Shown in pieces: positions 1 to 7,039 of a DNA stretch of 17,614 nucleotides. This DNA comes from JAJISK01 sp046759865 (GTDB lineage Archaea; Thermoplasmatota; Thermoplasmata; RBG-16-68-12; JAJISG01): positions 1 to 17,614 of the forward strand of contig JBHIDB010000018.1 of NCBI GenBank assembly GCA_046759865.1. Direction: 5' to 3'. Under the pieces are notes generated by a model that did no database searches, had not been told where the DNA came from, and saw only the letters and a list, made by a program, of their open reading frames with translations. The position numbers and the translations under genes are program-made. Numbering within the stretch: position 1 is the stretch's first letter; the number at the start of each line of letters is the position of its first letter.

Positions 1-108
1 GAGGGGTGGGGATGTCCGTGGCTCTATACGAGCGCCCGGACGGGGGAGTCGGTGGCGGAGGCCTTCGCAGGGCTGACCCGTCGCGTACTCCGGTTGATGG
101 TTCCCTAG
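1..108 (+). CDS. C-terminal end of a small Rab-like GTPase (5' end outside window)
   Basis: Frame 1 is open from the window edge to a TAG at 106-108 and encodes 35 residues. They contain the motif LYTSARTGESVAEAF followed by a helical end. This matches the G5 guanine-binding loop (SAK/SAR) and last helix of the GTPase at 1937-2488 (LLTSAKTGSNVPRAF). The gene is therefore the third GTPase copy in this window, with everything before G5 lying outside. It is on the + strand and faces a relic of the partner cytosolic domain at 1419-1750, with a GNAT gene and a tRNA gene between them. Whether the full gene is intact cannot be seen. Confidence 0.75.
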   Translation, partial: EGWGCPWLYTSARTGESVAEAFAGLTRRVLRLMVP

Positions 109-130
109 GACCCTCCTCGGCTCAGAAAGC

Positions 131-137
131 TTACGTA
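131..137 (+). promoter_or_regulatory. TATA-like box of the tandem-GNAT gene
   Basis: TTACGTA is centred about 26 nt before the GTG at 160. That is the archaeal TATA spacing expected for a leaderless transcript starting at or next to the start codon. No Shine-Dalgarno sequence precedes the GTG. This is inferred from spacing only. Confidence 0.35.
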
Positions 138-159
138 GCCCTTCTTCGATGGCGTCGCA

Positions 160-1221
160 GTGACGGTCGAAATATTCCCCTTCGAGCCTCAGACCACCTC
201 CGCGGACCGGTGGGCGATGTACCACGTCTTCCGACGAAAGCGCCACGAAGAGACCTACCCCGAGGACCCGCTCCGGGACGATCGGACGGTGGAAAAGCTC
301 ATGAAGAGGGTGGACCCAGAGTGGGAGTCCTTGTATTTTGGAGCCTCCGAGAGAGTGGAACCGGATGAGCTGGTTGGTTGGCTCGAGCTCGGACTCACGC
401 GGGAGGATGCCCTGACCCACAAGACAAACTCCCATATGGCGTGGGTTGACCCCCAGGTGGTGACCCCTCATCGTCGCAAGGGGGTGGGACGGGCCTTGCT
501 TGCGAAGGCCACGGAGGTCGCTCGAGGTCGCGATCGCTCCCTCCTGATGGGGGGCACCGACGAGGAGGATGGCCGACGTTTCATCGAGACTATCGGGGCC
601 CAGGTCGCCTTGACCTGGCGGGAGAACCGCCTCGTCTTGGATCAAGTGGACTGGGACATGGTGCACCAATGGGCTGCCGAAGGGCCGACTCGATCGCCGA
701 AAACGACTCTCCGGTTCTTCGGGAACTACCTCGATGACGACCTGGTGGAGGAGTTCTGCGAAATGGCGAACGAGGTAAGCAACCAGGAGCCCCGCGGGGA
801 CCTGGATCTTGGAGACGAATTCCTCACCCCGGAAATCCTCAAGGAGCGCATCGACTCGTTTGTCGACGCGGGAGGGGCGTTACGGCGGGCCATCACCGTG
901 GAAGGGGACGGCCGGATCAGCGGATATACCGTCATGGGTCAATTCCCGTCAGAGGCGAGCCTGATTCACCAGTACGGAACGGGCGTCCGAGAAGTCTATC
1001 GCGGACGAGGGTTGGGTAAGTGGGTGAAGGCGGCCATGCTCCTCCGGGTCCGAGAGGAGTTCCCCGAGGTCGAGGTGGTCATAACCGGGAATGCCACCGT
1101 GAACGCGCCAATGCTCTCGATCAACGATCGGCTCGGTTTCCGGCCGTACAAGGACGGGGTGGAGGCCCAGATCTCTCTGCAGGATGCGGAGGACTACCTG
1201 GGAAGCGGAGCTTCGGAATAG
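160..1221 (+). CDS. Tandem-domain GNAT N-acetyltransferase
   Basis: A 353-residue cytosolic protein with two GNAT (acyl-CoA-dependent acetyltransferase) folds. The first domain (about 1-160) carries the acetyl-CoA pyrophosphate loop RRKGVGRA at 105-112. The second (about 180-340) carries YRGRGLGK at 280-287 followed by NATVNAPMLSINDRLGF at 311-327, the usual GNAT motif B region. The double-GNAT layout resembles mycothiol synthase-like proteins, but the substrate cannot be read from sequence. Both acyl-CoA loops look intact, so neither half is an obvious dead domain. GTG at 160 was chosen because a TATA-like box sits 26 nt upstream. The gene begins 51 nt after the truncated GTPase and ends 24 nt before the convergent tRNA gene. 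Confidence 0.85.
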   Translation: MTVEIFPFEPQTTSADRWAMYHVFRRKRHEETYPEDPLRDDRTVEKLMKRVDPEWESLYFGASERVEPDELVGWLELGLTREDALTHKTNSHMAWVDPQVVTPHRRKGVGRALLAKATEVARGRDRSLLMGGTDEEDGRRFIETIGAQVALTWRENRLVLDQVDWDMVHQWAAEGPTRSPKTTLRFFGNYLDDDLVEEFCEMANEVSNQEPRGDLDLGDEFLTPEILKERIDSFVDAGGALRRAITVEGDGRISGYTVMGQFPSEASLIHQYGTGVREVYRGRGLGKWVKAAMLLRVREEFPEVEVVITGNATVNAPMLSINDRLGFRPYKDGVEAQISLQDAEDYLGSGASE

Positions 1222-1245
1222 CCCACCTCTCAGAACGATTGGGGA

Positions 1246-1340
1246 TGCTCCCGAGGGGATTTGAACCCCTGTCAGGGGCTTTCCCTGGCTCCGCGAGCCA
1301 CGAGAGGCCCCGATGCTTGGCCGGACTACACCACGGGAGC
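1246..1340 (-). tRNA. tRNA-Glu(CTC) with a 20-nt intron
   Basis: A complete cloverleaf can be folded by eye on the minus strand. The acceptor stem is GCTCCCG with CGGGAGC and discriminator A, and no CCA is encoded. The D arm is GTGTAGTCCGGCCAAGCAT. The anticodon stem is GGGGC with GCCCC, the variable loop TGAC, and the T arm AGGGG-TTCAAAT-CCCCT. The anticodon loop is interrupted after position 37. Removing 1281-1300 gives the seven-base loop CTCTCGA with anticodon CTC at 1302-1304, decoding GAG (Glu). The D arm and acceptor agree with archaeal tRNA-Glu. A TATA-like box lies about 26 nt upstream of the 5' end. Confidence 0.93.
1281..1300 (-). other. tRNA-Glu intron at position 37/38
   Basis: Twenty nucleotides must be removed to give a seven-base anticodon loop. 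The intron contains the hairpin TGGCTC-GCG-GAGCCA. Its GGGA can pair with TCTC, which spans the anticodon. This resembles a bulge-helix-bulge substrate for archaeal splicing endonuclease, although the bulges are not perfect 3-nt bulges. Position 37/38 is the canonical archaeal site. Confidence 0.8.
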
Positions 1341-1361
1341 TCCTGGCACAGACGGTGATGA

Positions 1362-1369
1362 GATTTATG
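1362..1369 (-). promoter_or_regulatory. TATA-like box of tRNA-Glu
   Basis: On the minus strand the sequence reads CATAAATC, centred about 26 nt before the tRNA 5' end at 1340. This is the expected place for a TBP site on an archaeal tRNA promoter. Confidence 0.55.
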
Positions 1370-1418
1370 GCCTTTGTCCGCGATACCCGCCTCGCCATCT
1401 TGGCCCGTGAAGCGTGTA

Positions 1419-1750
1419 CTATTCAGACCCTCGTTGGAGCGCGGCAAAGACCTGAACTCCTTCCTTCTCGCCGTTGTTGTCTGCGAGAAGCTCCCCAAAT
1501 TGGTCCCTGATTTCTCCCGAGAGACTACGCACTCGCGCTTTCAGCTCTCCACCATGCTTCCGGCCGTAGATAACTGCGATGTTGTGATGTTGGCCGACTT
1601 CGATGAGGATTCTGGGCTCCCCGAACTTCAGGCAGCTCCCGGCTCTCTGCTGTACCGTTAGGTTAGAATGTCGACGTACCAAAGCCAAAAACAGACCGCC
1701 CGGACATCCTAGCGGGTCGCGAAGACGCTCCGGATTCGCAGTACCCAACT
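1419..1750 (-). pseudogene. Relic of the cytosolic Roadblock-like domain of a surface receptor
   Basis: An open stretch of 109 codons on the minus strand. From about 1631 to 1419 it is clearly related to the end of the protein encoded at 2572-5103: LKFGEPRILIEVGQHHNIAV here against LDFGERHILIEGGQHHYVAV there, followed by a similar charged helix ending in a degenerate tail. Before this, GGLFLALVRR (about 1700-1671) recalls GGLLVAHLSS of the intact copy. About 30 residues between the two blocks are missing, and no membrane anchor or extracellular part remains. I read it as the decayed 3' end of a second receptor gene whose partner would be the GTPase ending at 108. A short gene still expressed as a stand-alone domain is possible but less likely. 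Confidence 0.6.
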
Positions 1751-1888
1751 AAGAAGGAATGTCCCGACTTACCGCCCCTAAAGCATGCAGAGGTAGAGCG
1801 CCCGCTTCTCGATGCCACTCTCTTCAACGCCTCCGAACGGAAATGTCCTCAAGCGCAGTGAAGCCCCCTTTGGTCGTATTACTATCTT
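1751..1888. other. Intergenic remnant without a recognisable gene
   Basis: About 140 nt of lower-GC sequence between the receptor relic and the GTPase promoter. No reading frame here shows protein-like features. A short stretch at 1787-1815 looks like a tRNA D arm running into an anticodon stem, but no matching 3' half or acceptor stem can be found. The segment is probably eroded sequence belonging to the array. Confidence 0.35.
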
Positions 1889-1895
1889 GGATAAT
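1889..1895 (+). promoter_or_regulatory. Possible TATA-like box of the GTPase gene
   Basis: GGATAATT is centred near 1892. It would place transcription start near 1918, just before the SD-like element at 1922-1928 and the GTG at 1937. The fit supports the GTG rather than the upstream TTG at 1895 as start. The evidence is spacing and composition only. Confidence 0.3.
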
Positions 1896-1921
1896 TGCGG
1901 CGTTGCCTTTTAGAGGCCCCA

Positions 1922-1928
1922 AGGGGTG
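1922..1928 (+). promoter_or_regulatory. Shine-Dalgarno-like element deciding the GTPase start
   Basis: AGGGGTG lies 8 nt before the GTG at 1937 and matches most of the archaeal GGAGGTG consensus. The alternative TTG at 1895 has no such element and would add 14 residues unlike the homologous GTPase at 14015. Confidence 0.4.
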
Positions 1929-1936
1929 CGACGAAT

Positions 1937-2488
1937 GTGCGGCGAACCCCCGGCCTATCGCGGAAGAAGCTCAAAATATGCGCCCTGGGGGAGGGAATGG
2001 TCGGCAAGACGAGCTTGATCCGACGCTATGTGGCCGACAAGTTCGAGGGGGATTACACCAGGACTGTCGGAACCCTCCTCAGCAAGAAAACCCTGAAGTT
2101 GGAGGAGCCTGGGGGCCATTCCGTCAAGGTGGACGCCGTCATCTGGGACATCATGGGGCAAAAGGGTTTCGTGGACCTCCTCAAGGGCGCGTACTTCAAA
2201 GAGGCGAACGGCGTCTTTGCGGTGTGTGACGTTACCCGAAGGGACACCCTGGAAGCCCTTCATGGTTGGTTGTTTAAGGTGAAGAGTGCAGCCGGTAACG
2301 TTCCTTCCGTCATCATGGCCAACAAGTCGGACCTCCTCGACCGAAGTCAGGTCAGGAAGAAGGACTTGATGAAGATGAGTGAAACATATGGCAGTCCTTA
2401 CCTCTTGACGAGCGCAAAGACGGGAAGCAACGTCCCAAGGGCGTTCGAGTCCTTGGTAAGAGCCGTACTTCAACGGGGAAAGTCCTGA
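1937..2488 (+). CDS. Small Rab/Ras-like GTPase, intact array copy
   Basis: A 183-residue cytosolic GTPase with all five G motifs. G1 is GEGMVGKT (18-25), a candidate G2 Thr is in TVGT (T46), G3 is WDIMGQ (D71, G74, Q75), G4 is NKSD (129-132) and G5 is SAK (159-161). It keeps the Gln equivalent to Ras Gln61. There is no C-terminal prenylation cysteine and no membrane segment. GTG 1937 is preferred over TTG 1895 because of an SD-like element and agreement with the N-terminus of the paralogue at 14015. It ends 83 nt from the convergent receptor gene, whose cytosolic domain looks Roadblock/Longin-like. I infer that the two form a switch and regulator pair, like bacterial MglA with MglB. Related fragments lie at 1-108 and 5171-5348. 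Confidence 0.88.
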   Translation: MRRTPGLSRKKLKICALGEGMVGKTSLIRRYVADKFEGDYTRTVGTLLSKKTLKLEEPGGHSVKVDAVIWDIMGQKGFVDLLKGAYFKEANGVFAVCDVTRRDTLEALHGWLFKVKSAAGNVPSVIMANKSDLLDRSQVRKKDLMKMSETYGSPYLLTSAKTGSNVPRAFESLVRAVLQRGKS

Positions 2489-2571
2489 CCTTAACCCCGC
2501 TTTCTTCCCGCATCCAGAGCTTTTGTAGGGACGAAACCACCGCCAGCCTAGCGCCTCTGTGCCTCCTTTTG

Positions 2572-5103
2572 TTACGGCTTGCCCCCCCAGATTTGGGGAA
2601 GCACACTCGCGATGTCCTCAACTTCCTCGACATCTCCGCTCCACCCTGCTAGGTCCGCACCAAATCGCTCGTCGATCTCTCTCGAAGCATCGCGTACACG
2701 TTCCTCGAGCTCCCCCAGATCCTTGCCCCGGTAGACAACAGCAACGTAGTGGTGCTGGCCGCCTTCGATTAGGATGTGGCGCTCGCCGAAATCCAGGCCG
2801 CGCATTTCCTCCTCTGACCCTCGACTGAACACGTTCCGGACGTACTCCTGGATGGCCGTAAACATCGCCACGACCAAGTCCTCGTCCTTGACCTGGACGA
2901 TGGAGCTGGACAGGTGAGCGACGAGGAGGCCCCCGCTGTCTACCACGAATACCTCCTCGACTTTCGCCTTCCTGGATCGCCAGCGCCTGATTAAGGGGTA
3001 TGCGGCTCCCGGAATCGCGGCAGCAAGGAGGATGAGGAACCACCAGGGAAGACCCAGGATGGTCGAACTGGCCGGGAGGAATTCCACCGAGACAGCGTTG
3101 CTGAAGGCCACCTGAGGCGGGCTGCCCTTCCCGTCCGTGAAGCTCAGGGCGAAGCGGAAGGACGCGAGGCCGGTCTCCCCTTTCGCTAATAGTTCTACCC
3201 CGAGGCCGATAACGGAACCCGCGGGAAGGGAGAGAAGAGTCCATGTTACGCGGTCATCAGCGACGGCCACGGCGAAGGTTCCATTGTCACCCACGTACTC
3301 GACCCCCGAGGGGAGCGTTAGATTCAGCCACCCTCTCCCCGGAGCCCGACCGGTGTTGCGAAGGGTAAGGCTGAGGACGAAGATAGACGAGCTTTCTACT
3401 CGATCCGTCTCGCCCGAGAGGGTAAGCGCGAGGAGCGGCGCGTGCAGCTCCACCTCCGAGAAGAGGACCTGAGTCGGCAGCGCGTTGCCGTTGCCATCCG
3501 TCGCTTTCCAAGCGACCTGGAGCCCCATGGCCAGGCCGTCCGCGAGGCCCCGAATGATCCGTAGTCGCGCCACCAGACTGTGTGACCCCTGGGCCACGCT
3601 GGCCAGGTCCACGGAGAAACCTTCGACCGTCGTTGTATAGGGCAAGGCAGGCGTCAGGTCGACGAGTTCGTAGTGGCCGCCGAGTGTCCAGTTAGCCCAG
3701 GCCTGCAAGGCCGTGGCAGAGCCCGTGTTGTTGTAATGGAGCGTGGCGGTCACCTCCTCGCCCCGTTCCGCGGTGGGACGGTCCAGCCACACTCTCGGGG
3801 CAAAGGCGGGTGCCTGCACGCTGGATTGACTAGAGGTGTTGACTGATGGGAGGCGCGTTGCGCTGATGTCCTCGTAGTCGACGCGCACAAGGGAACTCAC
3901 CGTCGCGAGGTCCGGGGTTCCCAGGTTGACCTCGGCCATCCATTCGAAGCTGGTCTCGGAGCCCGGGTCGAGGAGGGGTCGAGTCCATCGGAGGGCACGC
4001 GACGCCGTATCGAAGGTCCCCGAGGGAGTGGAGGAGATGTAGGTTGCGTTGGGGTCCACCAGGGCCTCAACGAGGAGGTTCTGCGCCGCTTCCGACCCGA
4101 GGTTTACCACCGTCGCATTCAGGAGAATGGTGTCCCCCGGATCCACGAGGGAAGGACGGGAGGTGAGGGAGAGGGCCAGCCGGGCGTTCTTGATGGTCAC
4201 AGGTTTGTCCTGCGCGGAGGGGGTCAGGGACGCCCCGTTGTGATCCTGCGCCTCGAAGTTGAAATTGGTCGTGGCCACGGTTCCATCGGGGACCCCTCCG
4301 TTTGCGGAGGCCGTGATGTTGAAGGAGAACGAGCCGGGGGCGACAGCGTCGAACTCGAAGGAATAGGCGCCGCTGCGAACCCCACCGATGGAGTCCGCGT
4401 CGTCGGTTACGTACTTTAGCTCCCCCGGAAAGGAGACGTTCACCCACAGGCCGGCCGACTCTCCGAGCCCCTGATTCGTGAAGTTGACGCGGAAGACCGT
4501 GGACTCCAGGGGGCCCAAGGCGGAGGGGCCGACCGACACGGAAAAGACGAAGCTGGGCTGTTGGAACCCGTAGACCCGGAAGGAGAAGTCCAGCAAGGGG
4601 TAGGACCAGGTGGACCCATCGTCCGATTCGGCCCCTGTCCCATTCGGATACGCGAGATCGGACCCCGAGTTCCACCACTCGTACCCCGCGCCTTGCGGCA
4701 TGCTGCTATGAGCGACGATCCAATAGGGCTGGTTTGCTACGAGCTGAACGTAGGGATCGAGGTCGAAATCCACCCAAGTCCCCACGGCGGGGCCGTCCGC
4801 GGACCCTCCCGTCAGGTTCGTTCCGTCTGGGAAGCCGAAAGCGTCATCTCGAACCGAGACCGCCAGGAAATCGTTCTCGCCTTCGTCTATGACATAAAGC
4901 GAGACGCGAGAGATAAAGAAGCTCGTGTTGGGAAGGAAGGATTGGGCGACCCATCGACCGGCGTCGATGCGATTGGACAGGACGACGACGCTGTTCTCTA
5001 ACTGCAGGTGGAGGGGATGGCCTTCGGCGGACGGGACCGTGGCGAGAAGGCCTGCGACGAGGAAGAAGACTAGACCGATGGTGGGCCAGGCTCGATAGAC
5101 CAC
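2572..5103 (-). CDS. Surface receptor-like protein: signal peptide, anchor-R-like domain, CARDB/DUF11-like repeats, TM, cytosolic Roadblock-like domain
   Basis: About 843 residues. A signal peptide at 1-28 (hydrophobic core GLVFFLVAGLLA, then PSAEG) is followed by a beta-rich domain (about 35-190) with a Trp-rich end recalling choice-of-anchor-type domains. Four Ig-like repeats of CARDB/DUF11 type follow (about 190-670), each with a conserved 'N-x-G' turn. A single TM segment (about 683-705, WWFLILLAAAIPGAAY) is followed by a basic RRWRSRK stop-transfer and a 129-residue cytosolic domain (VFVVDSGGLLVAHL ... HILIEGGQHHYVAVVY). That domain alternates strand and helix like Roadblock/LC7 or Longin domains; this assignment is inference. 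A frame open to TTG 5193 or ATG 5181 exists, but those codons lie inside a decayed GTPase relic on the other strand. GTG 5103 sits directly before the signal peptide with GGAGA 9 nt upstream. It is convergent with the GTPase at 1937. Confidence 0.8.
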   Translation of the reverse strand: MVYRAWPTIGLVFFLVAGLLATVPSAEGHPLHLQLENSVVVLSNRIDAGRWVAQSFLPNTSFFISRVSLYVIDEGENDFLAVSVRDDAFGFPDGTNLTGGSADGPAVGTWVDFDLDPYVQLVANQPYWIVAHSSMPQGAGYEWWNSGSDLAYPNGTGAESDDGSTWSYPLLDFSFRVYGFQQPSFVFSVSVGPSALGPLESTVFRVNFTNQGLGESAGLWVNVSFPGELKYVTDDADSIGGVRSGAYSFEFDAVAPGSFSFNITASANGGVPDGTVATTNFNFEAQDHNGASLTPSAQDKPVTIKNARLALSLTSRPSLVDPGDTILLNATVVNLGSEAAQNLLVEALVDPNATYISSTPSGTFDTASRALRWTRPLLDPGSETSFEWMAEVNLGTPDLATVSSLVRVDYEDISATRLPSVNTSSQSSVQAPAFAPRVWLDRPTAERGEEVTATLHYNNTGSATALQAWANWTLGGHYELVDLTPALPYTTTVEGFSVDLASVAQGSHSLVARLRIIRGLADGLAMGLQVAWKATDGNGNALPTQVLFSEVELHAPLLALTLSGETDRVESSSIFVLSLTLRNTGRAPGRGWLNLTLPSGVEYVGDNGTFAVAVADDRVTWTLLSLPAGSVIGLGVELLAKGETGLASFRFALSFTDGKGSPPQVAFSNAVSVEFLPASSTILGLPWWFLILLAAAIPGAAYPLIRRWRSRKAKVEEVFVVDSGGLLVAHLSSSIVQVKDEDLVVAMFTAIQEYVRNVFSRGSEEEMRGLDFGERHILIEGGQHHYVAVVYRGKDLGELEERVRDASREIDERFGADLAGWSGDVEEVEDIASVLPQIWGGKP

Positions 5104-5170
5104 GAATCTAAGGTCTCCGAGCGGGCTGAAATAACCTCCCCCTTTGTTATCATCGGGGAGAGAGCGCACC

Positions 5171-5348
5171 CCCAATGTCATCAGGGTAAACAAGTCGGAC
5201 CTCTCGAAGCGGACCCTTAAGCTATAGGATGTCCAGAAAGTTAGTGGAACCTACGGCAGCCCTTACTTCCTCACGAACACCAGGACTGGTAGACAACGTC
5301 CCACGGACATTCGAGTCATTCATTCGGCGCGCTCTTCGGCTGGACCGT
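5171..5348 (+). pseudogene. Decayed 3' end of a small GTPase gene
   Basis: The + strand reads NVIRVNKSDL from 5174, matching the G4 region SVIMANKSDL of the intact GTPase. An in-frame TAG follows at 5225-5227, then GTYGSPYFLTNTRTG, matching ETYGSPYLLTSAKTG. After this the match shifts one frame: NVPRTFESFIRRAL against NVPRAFESLVRAVL. One nonsense codon and one single-base frameshift (around 5286-5296) therefore interrupt a recognisable 57-residue stretch, and nothing of G1-G3 remains upstream. The shifted frame runs on to a TGA at 5388. It is the third array position, and no receptor relic follows before the aldehyde dehydrogenase gene. Confidence 0.8.
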
Positions 5349-5433
5349 GACGCCGCACCCAGTCACTTGGTGGCCCGCCCTCAGGGCTGATACTCCAAGA
5401 ACGAGCTGCAGAAGTCTCGTGCTCCGCGGGGCA

Positions 5434-6975
5434 TCACCGCGGGCGCGAGTGGGGGCATGAAAGGGGGTCGTCGGTGTCTCTTCCCGAGGGCTCTTCCGGC
5501 TGCACGAGGCCGAAGGCGTCCTTCATGACCTCCCCGGACTCGTCGAAGTAGAGGTGCTTCAGCTCCGTGTACTCGTATAGGCCCCAGATCCCAAGTTCGC
5601 GCCCGATCCCCGACTGCTTGTACCCGCCGTGGGGTGCCGCACAGCTGAGGATGTGGTGCTGATTGATCCAGACGGTCCCTGCGCGGATCTGGCGTGCAAA
5701 GGCCGTGGCCCGGTCCAGATCTTTGGACCAAACGGAAGCGGCCAGCCCGTAGGACGTCGCGTTGGCCATCTCCGTCGCGTCGTCCGCCGTGTCGTACGTC
5801 ATGACGGACAGGAGGGGCCCGAAGACTTCCTCCTGGGCGATGGCCATCTCCTGCGTGACCCCGTCAAAGATCGTGGGCTGCAGGTAGAACCCCTTGGGGA
5901 GATCCGGGGGCCTCTGCCCCCCGCAGACGAGGTTGGCCCCCTCGTCCCGTCCCCGGGTGATGTAGCCTTCGACCCGATCCCGGTGGGAGGCGGAGATCAG
6001 GGGGCCCATGTCGGTCTCCCAGGAGAGGGTGGGGCCCAGGCGAAGGGCGGTCGCCAGCTGCCGGAGACGCAGGAGAAAGGCCTCGCGGAGGGATTCGGGA
6101 AGGAGGAGGCGGGTGGCGGCCACGCAGACTTGACCCTGATGCAGGAAGGCCCCGAACAGGGCGCCCCGCAGGGCCTCGTCGACATCGGCGTCCGGGAGGA
6201 CCACCATGGGAGCCTTCCCGCCCAGTTCGAGGGTTACCTTTTTCACCGTGTCCGCCGCCAGGCCCATGACACGGCGGCCGATCCGCGTGGACCCCGTAAA
6301 GGCGACGCGGTCCACCTTGGGATGGGACGCCAGTTCTTCCCCCACGTCCGCCCCAGACCCCGTGACCACGTTGAGGACCCCCGAGGGCAATCCTGCCTTC
6401 TCGGCCAGTCGCCCGTACTCCAGGGCGGTGAGAGGGGTATAAGTGGCGGGCTTCAGCACGATCGTGTTCCCCGCGGCCAGGGCGGGGGCGACCTTCCAGA
6501 CCGCGATCAGGAGGGGGTAGTTCCAGGGGACAATGCCGGTGCAGACCCCGATGGGCTCCCGTAGCACGCGGGTGGTGATGCCAATGTCGGGCAACTCCAC
6601 CACCTCATCCTCCAGCTGCGTAGCCAACCGGCCGAAGTGGCCCGTATGCTCGACGACCATGGGCAGGTCCACAATGGAGGCCTGTCGAATGGGTTTCCCG
6701 GCATTGCGAGCCTCCAACTCCGCGAGGCGGTCCGCTTCGGTCTGGACCAGTTCGGCGAGGCGAATCAGGACGCGGCCCCTCTTCGCCGGAGAGGTTCGGG
6801 GCCAGGGTCCTCGATCGAAGGCGTTCCTCGCCGCATCAATCGCGGCGCGGGCATCGTGCTTCGTGCCTCGGGGTACGGAAGCCAACGCGGTCTCGTTCGA
6901 CGGGTCCAGAATCCGTTGAGTCGCCCCCGATGCGCTTTCGACCCAGTCTCCGTCGATGAGCATCTTGTATTCCAC
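5434..6975 (-). CDS. NAD(P)-dependent aldehyde dehydrogenase (betaine aldehyde dehydrogenase-like)
   Basis: A 513-residue soluble enzyme of the ALDH superfamily, oxidising an aldehyde to its carboxylate. The oxyanion Asn is in PWNYP (N152), the cofactor Lys in LKPA (K175), the general base Glu in LELGG (E250), the nucleophile in GQVC (C284), and the second conserved Glu in EEVFGP (E383). Length and motif order match BetB/ALDH1-type enzymes, with about 20 extra polar residues at the C-terminus. The substrate is not readable. GTG 6975 gives the normal family N-terminus (MEYKMLIDGDWV) and lies about 30 nt after a TATA-like box. It is divergent from the zinc alcohol dehydrogenase, which suggests a linked alcohol to aldehyde to acid conversion. 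Confidence 0.93.
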   Translation of the reverse strand: MEYKMLIDGDWVESASGATQRILDPSNETALASVPRGTKHDARAAIDAARNAFDRGPWPRTSPAKRGRVLIRLAELVQTEADRLAELEARNAGKPIRQASIVDLPMVVEHTGHFGRLATQLEDEVVELPDIGITTRVLREPIGVCTGIVPWNYPLLIAVWKVAPALAAGNTIVLKPATYTPLTALEYGRLAEKAGLPSGVLNVVTGSGADVGEELASHPKVDRVAFTGSTRIGRRVMGLAADTVKKVTLELGGKAPMVVLPDADVDEALRGALFGAFLHQGQVCVAATRLLLPESLREAFLLRLRQLATALRLGPTLSWETDMGPLISASHRDRVEGYITRGRDEGANLVCGGQRPPDLPKGFYLQPTIFDGVTQEMAIAQEEVFGPLLSVMTYDTADDATEMANATSYGLAASVWSKDLDRATAFARQIRAGTVWINQHHILSCAAPHGGYKQSGIGRELGIWGLYEYTELKHLYFDESGEVMKDAFGLVQPEEPSGRDTDDPLSCPHSRPR

Positions 6976-7000
6976 GGTGGTCCCCGCCGGACCATCATCA

Positions 7001-7010
7001 CGCTTATACT
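7001..7010. promoter_or_regulatory. Shared TATA-like box between divergent ALDH and ADH genes
   Basis: CGCTTATACT reads as CTTATA on the + strand and GTATAAG on the - strand. From its centre near 7006 the ALDH start (6975) is about 31 nt away and the ADH start (7040) about 34 nt away. A single TBP site used in both directions, or two overlapping sites, would serve both genes with very short leaders. Confidence 0.45.
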
Positions 7011-7039
7011 TGGTCTTTCATCGCCTCCTGGGGCGAGTC

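Noticed and set aside
1787..1815. tRNA-like segment (AGAGGTAGAGCGCCCGC) resembling a D arm and 5' anticodon stem
   Set aside because: No matching 3' half, T arm or acceptor stem is found on either side; at most an eroded fragment.
5104..5193. Upstream extension of the receptor gene to TTG 5193 or ATG 5181
   Set aside because: The first codons lie opposite a GTPase relic and add about 30 non-conserved residues before a clear signal peptide; GTG 5103 is the simpler start.
5629..6564. 311-codon + strand open frame opposite the aldehyde dehydrogenase
   Set aside because: Shadow frame of high-GC DNA, rich in Gly, Pro and Arg without domain motifs; the minus strand has all ALDH catalytic residues.
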